Source: Pedobacter sp. PACM 27299
GTDB taxonomy: Bacteria > Bacteroidota > Bacteroidia > Sphingobacteriales > Sphingobacteriaceae
Direction: 5' to 3'
DNA: 64,000 nucleotides
Assembly: GCF_001412655.1 (NCBI RefSeq)
Contig: NZ_CP012996.1
Location: 1,364,001 to 1,428,000 of the forward strand
The translations under genes and the position numbers were made by a program. How positions within the stretch are numbered: the first letter of the stretch is position 1; every line of letters starts with the position of its first letter. Shown in pieces: positions 46,153 to 57,523 of this stretch. The notes under the pieces are model-generated. The model was given only the letters and a program-made list of their open reading frames with translations, was not told the DNA's origin and did no database searches.

Positions 46153-47691
46153 ATGATTTATAGAAAATTGTTAGACCAATATGCTGAACTCAAACACCTG
46201 GAGAAAGCAGTTGCAACCCCGAAAACTAGTGAATATATAGAACTTATCAGACACTTAAGGGCCATAAAGCCTGGTCAGTTTGGCGGTCAAACCGTAATAA
46301 TTGGCGGTGCTGGGATGGCTGGTCTCTGCTCTGCATATGAATTGTCGAAATTAGGATTTGACGTGGTTTTACTTGAAGCACAAAAAACACATATTGGAGG
46401 AAGGGCGCGTACTTTCAGATTGTCAGAACATGTTTATGGTGAATTTGGAGCAATGCGTATTCCTGAAAAGCACGAACTGACTAGATTTTATATTTCAGAG
46501 TTTAAGTTAGAGTTAAGAAAATTTGTTCAAGCAAATCCTGAGGCGATTTCCTATGTGAGGGGAAAGCGGTTAAAGGTTGCGGATGTAGAACAGATTAAAA
46601 AATCATTTAAACTGAGCGAAGAAGAAGCTGGAAAAAGTACTTTGGATTATTGGCTCGAGATTATAGTAGCGCTAATTGCCTCTTTAAATGAACTCCAAAA
46701 GGATGAACTTTTCAATTCTGAAATAACTGATGCGACCATTAAGGAGTTGGATAACAAATCTTTATATGAGGTTCTTCTGCAAGGAGGGTTTTCGAAAGAG
46801 GCAATAGAAATGCTGGTCTCTACTTGGGGTTTTGAAACTTCTCTTCAATTTTCATTACTTGAATTCTTAAGAGAGGAAATCGAAGGAATTTGGAGCGGAG
46901 AGTTTGATGAAATTGTAGGGGGGACAGACTTATTAGCGAAAGCATTTCATGAAGAATTAAAAATATGTACATTTCAGAACGCTATTATTACAAATGTAGA
47001 ACAAAGTTCTAATTCAGTTACTGTAAATTACAAAAATAGTGATGGTGAAAAAGATAGCGTAACTGGCAATTGGTTTATTTGTACACTGCCTTTAGGGGTT
47101 TTGGATAAAGTTTCTTTCGAACCGGCACTTTCATTTGCAAAATCTGAAGCGATAAGGAGGGTAAATTATGATTCTTCAACCAAGATTTTGGCTCATACAA
47201 CCAAGAGATTTTGGGAGTTAGATGATCAAATTTATGGTGGAGGAAGCAGTTCAGACAGTTTGATTGGGTCAACTTGGTATCCATCAGACAATCCCGATAA
47301 GGATGTTAAAGTGTCTAATTCAGAATCTATGTTTTTAAGCTCGTACACTTGGGGTCAATCGGCGCGACGTATGGATCAAATACCCGAAGCAGATTTGAAA
47401 GAGTATATGACTAATGAATTGGGTAATTTGCATCCAAGCTTATTAAAAGATCCTTCAGCAATTAAAATGTTTTATCGTTGGAGCTGGACAAATTGTCAAT
47501 GGAGTAATGGTGCTTATTCTTTTTTTATGCCTAATGAACATTCAGAATTTTATAAAGATCTGATCGAACCAGAAGGCAAAATACTTCTAGCCGGAGAACA
47601 TGCCTCACTTACTCATTCTTGGATGCAGGGAGCGTTTGAGTCTGCATTGAGGGTGGTGTCGCATATTGTCGATACTTTCAAAGCACCATAA
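46153..47691 (+). CDS. Flavin-dependent amine oxidase (L-amino-acid/monoamine oxidase family)
   Basis: 512 residues. The FAD-binding Rossmann motif 'VIIGGAGMAGLCSAYELSKLGF' begins near residue 50 (GxGxxG as GGAGMAG). 'EAQKTHIGGRARTF' follows, and the C-terminal 'LLAGEHASLTHSWMQGAFES' contacts the isoalloxazine. The family oxidises amino acids or amines with H2O2 release. About 45 residues precede the FAD motif and there is no signal peptide. It lies alone in the accessory region, so a link to the peptide operon is possible but unproven. Confidence 0.88.
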   Translation: MIYRKLLDQYAELKHLEKAVATPKTSEYIELIRHLRAIKPGQFGGQTVIIGGAGMAGLCSAYELSKLGFDVVLLEAQKTHIGGRARTFRLSEHVYGEFGAMRIPEKHELTRFYISEFKLELRKFVQANPEAISYVRGKRLKVADVEQIKKSFKLSEEEAGKSTLDYWLEIIVALIASLNELQKDELFNSEITDATIKELDNKSLYEVLLQGGFSKEAIEMLVSTWGFETSLQFSLLEFLREEIEGIWSGEFDEIVGGTDLLAKAFHEELKICTFQNAIITNVEQSSNSVTVNYKNSDGEKDSVTGNWFICTLPLGVLDKVSFEPALSFAKSEAIRRVNYDSSTKILAHTTKRFWELDDQIYGGGSSSDSLIGSTWYPSDNPDKDVKVSNSESMFLSSYTWGQSARRMDQIPEADLKEYMTNELGNLHPSLLKDPSAIKMFYRWSWTNCQWSNGAYSFFMPNEHSEFYKDLIEPEGKILLAGEHASLTHSWMQGAFESALRVVSHIVDTFKAP

Positions 47692-47806
47692 TTATAGCCT
47701 TTGCGAAAATGCAAATGAACTTCTGTCAGATTTACCAATTTTTTTGTTCTATTATAATCTGGTCAGGGTGGTCTAATCAAAAATCACCTTGATTTTTAAC
47801 GGCTGA

Positions 47807-47947
47807 TTATATGAATCCTTTTCTCTCCAAATCTTCAATTATAGGTTCAATAAGCAATAAAAAGCGATTTAAATGTTCAAAGTATTCCTGCTGATTAGTA
47901 CTTAGTAAAGCCTTAGAGAAATCTAAGGCTTTTTGCTTTTCGGCCAT
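47807..47947 (-). CDS. Possible small protein of 46 residues
   Basis: Starts MAEKQKALDF and continues as an amphipathic, acidic helix ('STNQQEYFEHLNRF', 'IEPIIEDLERKGFI'). No family recognised. A short hairpin with T-run on the minus strand (47779-47797) follows it, which favours a real gene. A plus-strand terminator-like hairpin within its 5' codons weakens the case. Confidence 0.35.
   Translation of the reverse strand: MAEKQKALDFSKALLSTNQQEYFEHLNRFLLLIEPIIEDLERKGFI
47907..47940 (+). terminator. Terminator-like hairpin upstream of icd
   Basis: AAAGCCTTAGA pairs perfectly with TCTAAGGCTTT around GAAA, followed by a T-rich tail on the plus strand. It may end the amine-oxidase transcript. The remaining 47691-48160 interval holds only the possible small gene and this hairpin. 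Confidence 0.55.
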
Positions 47948-48139
47948 TTAGCTCTTAAGCGATATTTCACAATAGCATCTGAACATCTCCTGTCCATATC
48001 GGTCAAAAAAATGCAATTTACAGGCTATATTAATCCCATAAAATACATTACTATGTTCCTTTAGTCGATCGTTTATTTTATATTTAGGCGATTTTAAAAT
48101 ATGGATAGGTTTACCATTAAGAATCTATCGAATAATTAA

Positions 48140-50380
<2,241 letters not shown>

Positions 50381-50397
50381 GCTAATTGAATAATATC

Positions 50398-50429
50398 AGC
50401 GTCCTGATATTCTTCAGGGCGCTTTTTTT
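50398..50429 (+). terminator. Rho-independent terminator of icd
   Basis: 10-bp stem AGCGTCCTGA/TCAGGGCGCT (one wobble), then seven T. Confidence 0.85.
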
Positions 50430-50495
50430 ATAGGTTAATTTTTACATTAAAGGAATCTCTAATTAAAACGCAGCTCATTTGGAGTGTCATCGCAT

Positions 50496-50533
50496 ATCAA
50501 TCTAAATAAAATAACTATTTTATTTAGATTGAT
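50496..50533. promoter_or_regulatory. Long palindrome upstream of the FecI-type sigma gene
   Basis: Arms of 17 bp (ATCAATCTAAATAAAAT and its complement) are separated by AACT, 38 bp before the sigma start. The right arm runs into a second partial dyad (TTATTTAGA...TCCAAGTAA). Candidate metalloregulator (Fur-like) operator, given the iron-type genes downstream. Confidence 0.55.
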
Positions 50534-50571
50534 TCCAAGTAATTAATTAGCTTTGGGCAAATTTAATCACC

Positions 50572-51123
50572 GTGCCCGGATCTCCTTCAAGTCAGGATCA
50601 ACTTCCCTTTAATATTCATCAAATCGATGAGCAAGGCTTTGAGCGTATTTATAGAGACTGCTGGAAAACTGTTTTTGGGATCATCTATAATTATACCCGG
50701 GATGAAGAAATTGCAGAAGAAATCAGTCAGGATTTATTCGCTTCACTTTGGGAACGTCGGGAGAAAATCATTATCAAAACTACAATTGAGCAGTATTTAT
50801 ATCGCGCAGCAAAGCTGGAAGCATTTGAATATTTGCGTAGCAGCAGCAGTCATCGGGAACACATCAATTGCGCTTTAAAGAGCCATTGTGGATCAAGAAA
50901 CTGTACAGAAGACCAGGTATTATTTAATGAGTTGAACGGAAACCTTAACCTGTTGGTAGCTGAATTGCCTTGCAGGTGTCGGGAAGTGTACCGTTTAAGT
51001 CAGGACCAGGGGATGAACAATAAAAAAATCGCCACTATTTTATTGATATCGGAAAAAACGGTGGAGTACCACCTGTATAAAGCGATGAACTACTTGAGAA
51101 ATAATTTACAGGAATTCAGGTAG
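50572..51123 (+). CDS. ECF RNA polymerase sigma factor, FecI-like
   Basis: 183 residues with region 2 ('FERIYRDCWKTVFGIIYNYT', 'DEEIAEEISQDLFASLWERR') and region 4 ('CREVYRLSQDQGMNNKKIATILLISEKTVEYHL'; first part CREVYRLSQDQGMNNKKIA). It directs transcription of the receptor operon when released by FecR. The start is GTG at 50572; no ATG fits the family N-terminus. It is followed 97 bp later by fecR, the classic order. Confidence 0.93.
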   Translation: MPGSPSSQDQLPFNIHQIDEQGFERIYRDCWKTVFGIIYNYTRDEEIAEEISQDLFASLWERREKIIIKTTIEQYLYRAAKLEAFEYLRSSSSHREHINCALKSHCGSRNCTEDQVLFNELNGNLNLLVAELPCRCREVYRLSQDQGMNNKKIATILLISEKTVEYHLYKAMNYLRNNLQEFR

Positions 51124-51220
51124 TTATAATATATTTCCGTTTTTTTTGATTTTCCACCTAGGGAAAATCGGGACTTATCCGGCTTAAGGTATATGAGCAC
51201 ATTTAAAGGGCTCTTTGCTT

Positions 51221-52189
51221 ATGCGGATTACTAAAGAACTTATTGAATGTTATCATCAGGGGCGATGCGATCCAAATGAAAAGGATGCCGTTGAAAAATG
51301 GCTGGAATCTGATGAATTGGAAATGAGTTTTCCAGCAAATTCCGATCTGTCTTCCATAGAAGATAAAGGATGGAGGAGGATTTCAGCCCGTTACGATATT
51401 TCAGTTCAGCCAGCAGCAAGCAAGTCCTTTAAATTGAACAATTATCGTTATATCTGGCAGTTGGCTGCATGTTTCTTATTATTAGTAGGTATTGGAATCA
51501 CCTATTATTTAAACAATGAGGGGAATAACAGTCATCAATCTGCACTGATTTATAAAACGATAATTACGTCTAAAGGTCAGAAACTCCAGGTAACGTTACC
51601 GGATGGTACGATGGTATGGCTGAATTCTGAAAGCGTTTTACGTTTTCCTGAAAGATTTAGAGGTAACCTGAGAAAGCTGGAGTTTTCCGGAGAAGCATAT
51701 TTCGATGTCGCTAAAGATCCATCTAAACCTTTTATCATCCATACTTCAAAGACAAAAGTGCAGGTGCTTGGTACCCGGTTTAACTTAAGGGCATTGGCTA
51801 CAGAAACAGCTACATCAGTTGTGGTAGAGGAAGGGAAGGTGAAATTTATTGGTCTACTTGGCAAGCAGGAAACGATCCTTACTGCGAATAGGAGGGGAAT
51901 CTTTGAAGCATTATCGGTTCCGGCTATGATTGTTCATGAGGTATCTGCAGGACAATATATAGCTTGGAAAAACAATGAGTTACTGCTCGATAATTTGACT
52001 ATTGAGGAGGTTGCTCAGACCCTTGAACGCTGGTACAATGTGAAGATTAAGGTCAATAGCGCAGATTTGGCCCATGAACGTTATACTGGAAACTTTAAGA
52101 ATCCAAGCTTAAAACAGGTGCTGGAAAGCATGAGTTTTGCTGTAAAATTCAACTACAGGCAGGAAGAACAAACCTATGTTTTTTATTGA
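51221..52189 (+). CDS. FecR-family anti-sigma regulator
   Basis: 322 residues. A cytoplasmic N-domain (1-75) holds the sigma factor, a single membrane helix is near 80-100 ('IWQLAACFLLLVGIGITYYL'), and the periplasmic FecR domain ('GQKLQVTLPDGTMVWLNSES', 'FSGEAYFDVAKDPSKPF') senses the receptor signal. The C-terminal part resembles a secretin/STN-like domain. I chose ATG 51221 rather than the TTG two codons upstream; an AAAGG lies about 12 nt before it. Confidence 0.93.
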   Translation: MRITKELIECYHQGRCDPNEKDAVEKWLESDELEMSFPANSDLSSIEDKGWRRISARYDISVQPAASKSFKLNNYRYIWQLAACFLLLVGIGITYYLNNEGNNSHQSALIYKTIITSKGQKLQVTLPDGTMVWLNSESVLRFPERFRGNLRKLEFSGEAYFDVAKDPSKPFIIHTSKTKVQVLGTRFNLRALATETATSVVVEEGKVKFIGLLGKQETILTANRRGIFEALSVPAMIVHEVSAGQYIAWKNNELLLDNLTIEEVAQTLERWYNVKIKVNSADLAHERYTGNFKNPSLKQVLESMSFAVKFNYRQEEQTYVFY

Positions 52190-52294
52190 TTTATCCCCAA
52201 AACAATTACATAAACAAACCCGGTTTCAGTCGGCAAACTTCACACCGGGCTATTGAAAAATCAACTCATCATCAATTTAACAACAAACAAAAGT

Positions 52295-54985
52295 ATGTAC
52301 AAAGGATGTACCCCAAAGAAACAATTTGTAAAATTCCTGCTATTGATCTGCAGTTTACTATATCTGCCTTGCAGCAGTTATGCCAGACAGCAGTCGGTTT
52401 TGGAAAAGCCAGTCACCATTCAATTGAATAATGTGAGTCTTAATGATGCATTAAAGGCAGTTGGCGATGCTGCAGGTGTTCAATTTTCCTACAGCAGCAC
52501 GCAGCTTAATTTACAGAAAAAAGTAAACCTGAACTTTAAAAATAAAACTTTGAATGAAATATTGTCGGAACTGCTGGGTGGGCAGTTAAAGGGTTTAAGC
52601 GTAAATGGTACGCAAATTACCATACAAACTTCAGGAGCAAAAGGAAATATTAAAGGAAGCGTTAAAACTAAAGACGGTAAACCTGCTGAGTTTGTTACTG
52701 TGGGAATTAAGGGATTAAAAAGCGTTCAGGTAGATTCAAAAGGTAACTATTTGCTGAAAGACATTGAAGCAGGTACGTATAAATTGATTGCTAGTTTTGT
52801 AGGATTAACTTCACAGCAGAAGGAAATAAAAGTAATTGCAGGAGAAGCAGTTTCAGTCAACTTTGTGCTGCTAGAAAACAATGAACAGCTAGATGAGGTA
52901 GTCATCAATGGTGGCGGTATCAATAAGTTTTCAGTTAAGAAAACGACGACTTCCGCAAAAATGCCATTGGGAAACCTGGAGAATCCACAAGTGTATACGA
53001 CTATTCCAAAGGCTTTATTGACTGAACAGATGGTAACTGAGTTTAGTATGGCATTAAAAAATAGTCCGGGTGTCTATAAAATTCAAGGCAGTAGAGGTAT
53101 CAATACTGCAGGAGCTACTTTTTATAGTATGCGTGGATTTCGTGTGGAGGCTGCGCTGAGTGATGGCGTGCCTTCACAAACAAATGGTGAAATAGATCCG
53201 GCGAATATTGAGCGTGTGGAGCTGATTAAAGGCCCTTCAGGAACTTTGTTTGGTGGTTCCGTGGTTTCTTACGGAGGACTGATCAACATTGTAACGAAAA
53301 AACCTTTAGATACTTTAGGAGGAGAGCTGAGTTACACTACTGGTAGTTATGGTTTAAACCGTTTTTCTGCAGATGTGTATGGACCTGTCACTAAAGATAA
53401 AAAGCTACTTTTCAGATTGAATTCTGCCTATCAGCATCAAAATAGCTTTCAGGATGTGGGTTTCAGGAAGTCGATATTTGTAGCACCCGTGTTAGAATAT
53501 AAGGTCAATGATAGACTGAATATCAGCCTGAATACAAGTTTTGCTACCTTGAAGAGTACAAGTCCAGCGGTGATTTTTCTACCAAGGACACGCCAATTTA
53601 TTGCCACCAGACCTGAGGAATTGAACTACGACTGGAAACGTTCTTATACCAATAAGGACTTAACGATGAAGAACCCTACATTAAATGCAAAAGGACAGGT
53701 AAATTACAAGCTGTCAGATCAATGGGCTTCTCAAACTATTTTCTCTACAAATAGCCGTAAATCAGATGGTTTTTATCAATACCAATTTATAAGAGGAGCC
53801 ACAGATGAAATGCTGGAAAGAAATGTCTCTTTGCAGAATTCTACGAATACCTCCACAGACCTGCAGCAGAATTTTAACGGTGATTTTAAGTTGTTTGGAA
53901 TGCGCAACAGGGTTGTTGTTGGGTTAGATTATTTACATCAGACCGTTAAAAACAACAATTCCCCAAACATCGTATTTGACAATGTGAGCGGAACAAATCC
54001 GAATGATCCGAATTACTCCAACATTTCCCGTTCTGCGGTGGAGGCGAAGATAGCGGCAAGCACGGCATTGCCGACTAAAAACCATGCAGAAAACAATGTC
54101 TACAGTGTGTATGCTTCAAATGTGTTGAACCTGACTGACAGGTTAATTACTATGCTGAGCCTTCGCGTGGATCGTTTTCAAAATAAAGGAACATTCAATG
54201 AGAACACGAATCTTCGATCCGGTGAATTTATGCAGACGGCAGTTTCGCCAAAACTTGGCCTGGTGTACCAGGTCGTAAAAGATAGGGTTTCCTTATTTGG
54301 TAACTATATGAACGGATTTACTAATGTTGCACCTATTACACAGCCAGAAGGTTCAGGCGCTTCCGGAACTTTTAAACCGGAACATGCCAATCAGTTCGAA
54401 GCGGGGGTAAAAACAGATCTTTTGGATGGTAAATTAAGTTTTACGGCTAGTCTATATGATATTAAAGTGGAAAACACCACTTATACGGAACCAGTAACAG
54501 TGAATGGGGCAAATTATGTAATTACCGTACAAAATGGTACACAGAAGAGCAGAGGACTTGAATTGGAATTGATTGCCAACCCAATAGAAGGTTTGAATGT
54601 GATCGCTGGTTACAGCTATAATTATAGCAAATTGACTGATGGTAATCCTGATCTTAAAGGTCGCAGACCAGCCTCAGCTGGCCCCTCTACTTTGATCAAC
54701 TCCTGGATTAGTTATGCTATTCCACATGGTGAGATCAAAGGATTAGGTCTGGGTGTAGGAGTTAATTATATCGGAAAGCACTTAACAGGGAATTCCGCGA
54801 AAACAGGTGTGTTTACCTTACCTTCCTATATTATGGCAACCGCTACAGTGTTTTATGACAAGCCAAAGTATAGGTTAGGATTTAAAGTCGATAACCTGGC
54901 CAATGAAGTATATTTTACGGGCCAGGGGGTATTGAGCCCACAAATGCCAAGAACCTTTGCTGCAAATGTCACTTTCAAGTTTTAA
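52295..54985 (+). CDS. TonB-dependent siderophore receptor with N-terminal STN and carboxypeptidase-like domains
   Basis: About 896 residues. The signal peptide spans about 1-30 (ending SSYA). An STN domain ('NNVSLNDALKAVGDAAGVQF', about 40-110) can talk to FecR. A CarboxypepD_reg-like domain runs about 118-200. The plug follows with 'MRGFRVEAALSDGVPSQ' and 'IERVELIKGPSGTLFGG', then a 22-strand barrel ending in the C-terminal Phe of outer-membrane proteins (VTFKF). The plug motifs are those of ferric-siderophore receptors. A TTG start 14 codons upstream is possible; ATG gives a better signal peptide. The ligand is unknown. Confidence 0.93.
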   Translation: MYKGCTPKKQFVKFLLLICSLLYLPCSSYARQQSVLEKPVTIQLNNVSLNDALKAVGDAAGVQFSYSSTQLNLQKKVNLNFKNKTLNEILSELLGGQLKGLSVNGTQITIQTSGAKGNIKGSVKTKDGKPAEFVTVGIKGLKSVQVDSKGNYLLKDIEAGTYKLIASFVGLTSQQKEIKVIAGEAVSVNFVLLENNEQLDEVVINGGGINKFSVKKTTTSAKMPLGNLENPQVYTTIPKALLTEQMVTEFSMALKNSPGVYKIQGSRGINTAGATFYSMRGFRVEAALSDGVPSQTNGEIDPANIERVELIKGPSGTLFGGSVVSYGGLINIVTKKPLDTLGGELSYTTGSYGLNRFSADVYGPVTKDKKLLFRLNSAYQHQNSFQDVGFRKSIFVAPVLEYKVNDRLNISLNTSFATLKSTSPAVIFLPRTRQFIATRPEELNYDWKRSYTNKDLTMKNPTLNAKGQVNYKLSDQWASQTIFSTNSRKSDGFYQYQFIRGATDEMLERNVSLQNSTNTSTDLQQNFNGDFKLFGMRNRVVVGLDYLHQTVKNNNSPNIVFDNVSGTNPNDPNYSNISRSAVEAKIAASTALPTKNHAENNVYSVYASNVLNLTDRLITMLSLRVDRFQNKGTFNENTNLRSGEFMQTAVSPKLGLVYQVVKDRVSLFGNYMNGFTNVAPITQPEGSGASGTFKPEHANQFEAGVKTDLLDGKLSFTASLYDIKVENTTYTEPVTVNGANYVITVQNGTQKSRGLELELIANPIEGLNVIAGYSYNYSKLTDGNPDLKGRRPASAGPSTLINSWISYAIPHGEIKGLGLGVGVNYIGKHLTGNSAKTGVFTLPSYIMATATVFYDKPKYRLGFKVDNLANEVYFTGQGVLSPQMPRTFAANVTFKF

Positions 54986-56078
54986 AATCACCATCAGACA
55001 AATACACCTCTGGCTCGGATTAGCTTCCGGGCTGGTGGTGTTTGTATTGGGGCTAACGGGCGCCATATATGCTTTTCAGGACGAAATAAAAGAGCTGGTT
55101 TATAAAGATCGGCTGTATGTTGAACCTGGAAAATCAAGACTGCCCTTGAGCGTACTGCTGCCCATTGCAAAACAAGCTATAACTGAGGATCGTAAAATCT
55201 CGCGCGCCGAACTTTCTCAATCACCAGGACGCACCTATATGTTCCGGGCTTTAAAAGTAGATAAAAAAGCTTTCGGTTATTGGAACTATTATCAGTATTA
55301 TGATAAAGTTTACCTGAATCCTTATACCGGTAAAGTGGTATTTAAGGAGAACGCAAAAGCGGAGTTTTTTACTGTTGTCCTGGCCCTTCACATGAATTTG
55401 CTACTGGGTGATGCGGTAGGACATTTTATCATCCGATGGTCTGTAGTCTGTTTTGTGATTTTACTCTTGTCAGGAATGGTGCTCTGGTGGCCCAAAAACT
55501 GGAAGTTTAAACAGTTGAAGAAAAGTTTTCAGGTCAAATGGAATGCGAAGTTTAAAAGATTGAACTATGATCTGCACAATGTATTTGGCTTTTATAGTTT
55601 TCTGATCTTGATGATCATCGCATTAACAGGATTGATGTGGTCTTTTGAGCTGACGACTGAAAAGAAAGGAAAAACACTTTCTGATACCAGTCAGGCGTTG
55701 GGGATGATACCTGTAGATCAGATTCTGGATCAAGCCCTAAAAGCCTCCCCTGAAACAGCTTATTTTTTATATAATTTTCCTGCAGCTAAAAGTGGAACAG
55801 TGAATGTTTCAGCTTACCAGGATAAAATAAGGTTATACGATCGACAGCAGTATAAATTTGACAGGTACAGCGGAGAGTTACTGCAAAAAGGAGTCAGTTT
55901 TGGCCAGCTGCCTGTCGGGGAGAAACTCATTGCAATGAATTATGACCTTCATACAGGAAGCGTACTTGGGCTTGCTGGAAAAATCCTGGCTTTTTTTGCA
56001 GGATTAATTGCCGCAGGATTACCAGTTACCGGATTTTTAATCTGGTGGAAAAAAGGAAAAACTGCTAAACTTAACTAA
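54966..56078 (+). CDS. PepSY-associated TM-helix protein (siderophore reductase-like)
   Basis: 370 residues with four membrane helices: about 13-35, 140-165, 195-220 and 335-360. A PepSY periplasmic loop lies after the first helix. Conserved His residues sit at helix ends ('HLWLGLASGLVVF', 'LHMNLLLGDAVGHF', 'LHNVFGFYSF', 'DLHTGSVLG'). FoxB/PiuB-like members reduce ferric siderophores in the inner membrane. It overlaps the receptor gene by 20 bp, which fits a joint iron-uptake operon. I chose ATG 54966 over TTG 54957. Confidence 0.9.
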   Translation: MSLSSFKITIRQIHLWLGLASGLVVFVLGLTGAIYAFQDEIKELVYKDRLYVEPGKSRLPLSVLLPIAKQAITEDRKISRAELSQSPGRTYMFRALKVDKKAFGYWNYYQYYDKVYLNPYTGKVVFKENAKAEFFTVVLALHMNLLLGDAVGHFIIRWSVVCFVILLLSGMVLWWPKNWKFKQLKKSFQVKWNAKFKRLNYDLHNVFGFYSFLILMIIALTGLMWSFELTTEKKGKTLSDTSQALGMIPVDQILDQALKASPETAYFLYNFPAAKSGTVNVSAYQDKIRLYDRQQYKFDRYSGELLQKGVSFGQLPVGEKLIAMNYDLHTGSVLGLAGKILAFFAGLIAAGLPVTGFLIWWKKGKTAKLN

Positions 56079-56107
56079 GGCTGATCAGGAGCTGGTTTTG
56101 GATAATT

Positions 56108-56644
56108 CTAGATAGACATTTTACGGTATTGGTGCATCACTTGATCAAAGCATATTTTTAGCCATTCCGTATAGACGTCCTTATGGTTTTTTAAATCTAA
56201 CTCCAGCTCCTCCATGTTGATGTATTTAAAGTCTGCCACTTCCACAGGATTGGGCATTGGCAGTGTATCGCTGCTGCCAAAATAAACATGATCATATTCG
56301 TTTTCCACTAGTTCATTTTCAACTTCAGCACGATAAGCAAAACTAAAAACAGGTCTTAATTCACATTCCATACCCATTTCTTCTTTTAACCTTCTTTTCG
56401 CAGCATCCGCAGTAAGTTCTCCAGGTCTGGGGTGACTGCAGCAGGTATTGGTCCATTTTCCTGCAGAATGGTATTTATCAAGTGCACGCTGCTGCAGTAA
56501 AAGTGCTCCTGAGCTGTTGAAGATAAAAACGGAGAATGCCCTGTGGAGCTCGCCTTCAAGGTGTGCCTTTAATTTTGGCATAGTGCCAATTGGATTGTCA
56601 TTTTCATCAACCAGGATTACTTCTTCTTCTCTCATCAAGTTCAT
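56108..56644 (-). CDS. idi: Isopentenyl-diphosphate delta-isomerase, type 1
   Basis: 178 residues of the Nudix superfamily. It interconverts IPP and DMAPP in isoprenoid synthesis. The catalytic Cys is in 'TNTCCSHPRPGE', the Nudix box is 'AAKRRLKEEMGM', and the Glu pair is in 'NEYDHVYFG'. Full length for the family. It ends 30 bp from the convergent PepSY gene. Confidence 0.95.
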   Translation of the reverse strand: MNLMREEEVILVDENDNPIGTMPKLKAHLEGELHRAFSVFIFNSSGALLLQQRALDKYHSAGKWTNTCCSHPRPGELTADAAKRRLKEEMGMECELRPVFSFAYRAEVENELVENEYDHVYFGSSDTLPMPNPVEVADFKYINMEELELDLKNHKDVYTEWLKICFDQVMHQYRKMSI

Positions 56645-56810
56645 CTTTTCTTTTTCTTCAGCTGCAATTTTATATACCTAATAATGGGGAGCTGCGAAGT
56701 TCAGCATTTTTCTTAATGAAAGCATTAAATGGATGGTTTTTTCTGAGAAGCCTGATCAATGAATGTTGATTTCCTCTTTTTTCTTTGTACTAATCTTTAT
56801 TATAATGAGT

Positions 56811-56830
56811 ATATTAGTTTACACTAATAT
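56811..56830. promoter_or_regulatory. Operator-like inverted repeat
   Basis: ATATTAGT-TTAC-ACTAATAT, 8-bp perfect arms, ends 7 bp before the preferred start of the small exported protein gene. A related half-site TACTAAT lies about 22 bp upstream. It looks like a binding site for a dimeric repressor. Confidence 0.5.
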
Positions 56831-56837
56831 GACTATT

Positions 56838-57374
56838 ATGAAAAGATTGCTCCTTCCAATGCTGGTTTTACTGCCATTTAGCGTGTTGTATGCTGTGGAA
56901 AGTCATCCTAAGGCTACTGTAAAAAGTAAGATTTCTATAATTGATGCCTCGGTCCCTACTGTGGATACAGCAAAAAAAGAATCCAGAGCTACAGAATGGG
57001 CGAAAATGGAAAGGCAGCTTAAAAAACAAATGCCAAAGGATCTGGCCAAAATCATGGTCAAACAAATGAGGTCAGTGATGCCTGGTAACGGCGGTTTGAT
57101 TGATGCGGCCTCTCTGTCTAAATTTGCCATACAAAGTGAGGCTTTTTCCACTGAGATGAATGCTTCATTGGATAAATCAGATTATGAATTAGAGCGTAAA
57201 GAAATCATAGCGGGATTTAAAAGTCTTGAGTTTGAGAATGCTTCCGACCGTAGAGCGGCCAGAAAAGAGATGAAACAAGACCTTAAACGCATTAAAGAAG
57301 CCTACCAACGATCAATAAGCGGGTTAAATTCGCAGAATAAGGAAGTTATAGCACTTAATATATCACCCCGTTAA
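56838..57374 (+). CDS. Small exported protein of unknown function
   Basis: 178 residues from ATG 56838. A signal peptide MKRLLLPMLVLLPFSVLYA is followed by a charged, helix-rich mature part with no Cys and many Lys, Arg and Glu ('ATEWAKMERQLKKQMPKD', 'SDRRAARKEMKQDLKRIKEA'). An upstream in-frame ATG at 56763 would add 25 residues, but these run across the inverted repeat at 56811-56830, so I reject it. No family recognised. The neighbouring sensor kinase may regulate it, but nothing shows this directly. Confidence 0.7.
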   Translation: MKRLLLPMLVLLPFSVLYAVESHPKATVKSKISIIDASVPTVDTAKKESRATEWAKMERQLKKQMPKDLAKIMVKQMRSVMPGNGGLIDAASLSKFAIQSEAFSTEMNASLDKSDYELERKEIIAGFKSLEFENASDRRAARKEMKQDLKRIKEAYQRSISGLNSQNKEVIALNISPR

Positions 57375-57523
57375 CGATGATAAAAATGGGATTCTAGCTA
57401 AATCTGGTTAGAATTTATTGCAGTTATTTGCTTGATTTACTGTTCTTTCTTCTATTATAGCGGATAAATATTAATAAATTTGCGCTCTTATGAAATTTTT
57501 GGGAGGAAACATTACATCATACT

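Noticed and set aside
52253..52295. TTG start for the TonB receptor, adding 14 residues
   Set aside because: The ATG at 52295 gives a normal signal peptide; the added residues precede it with no membrane or export logic.
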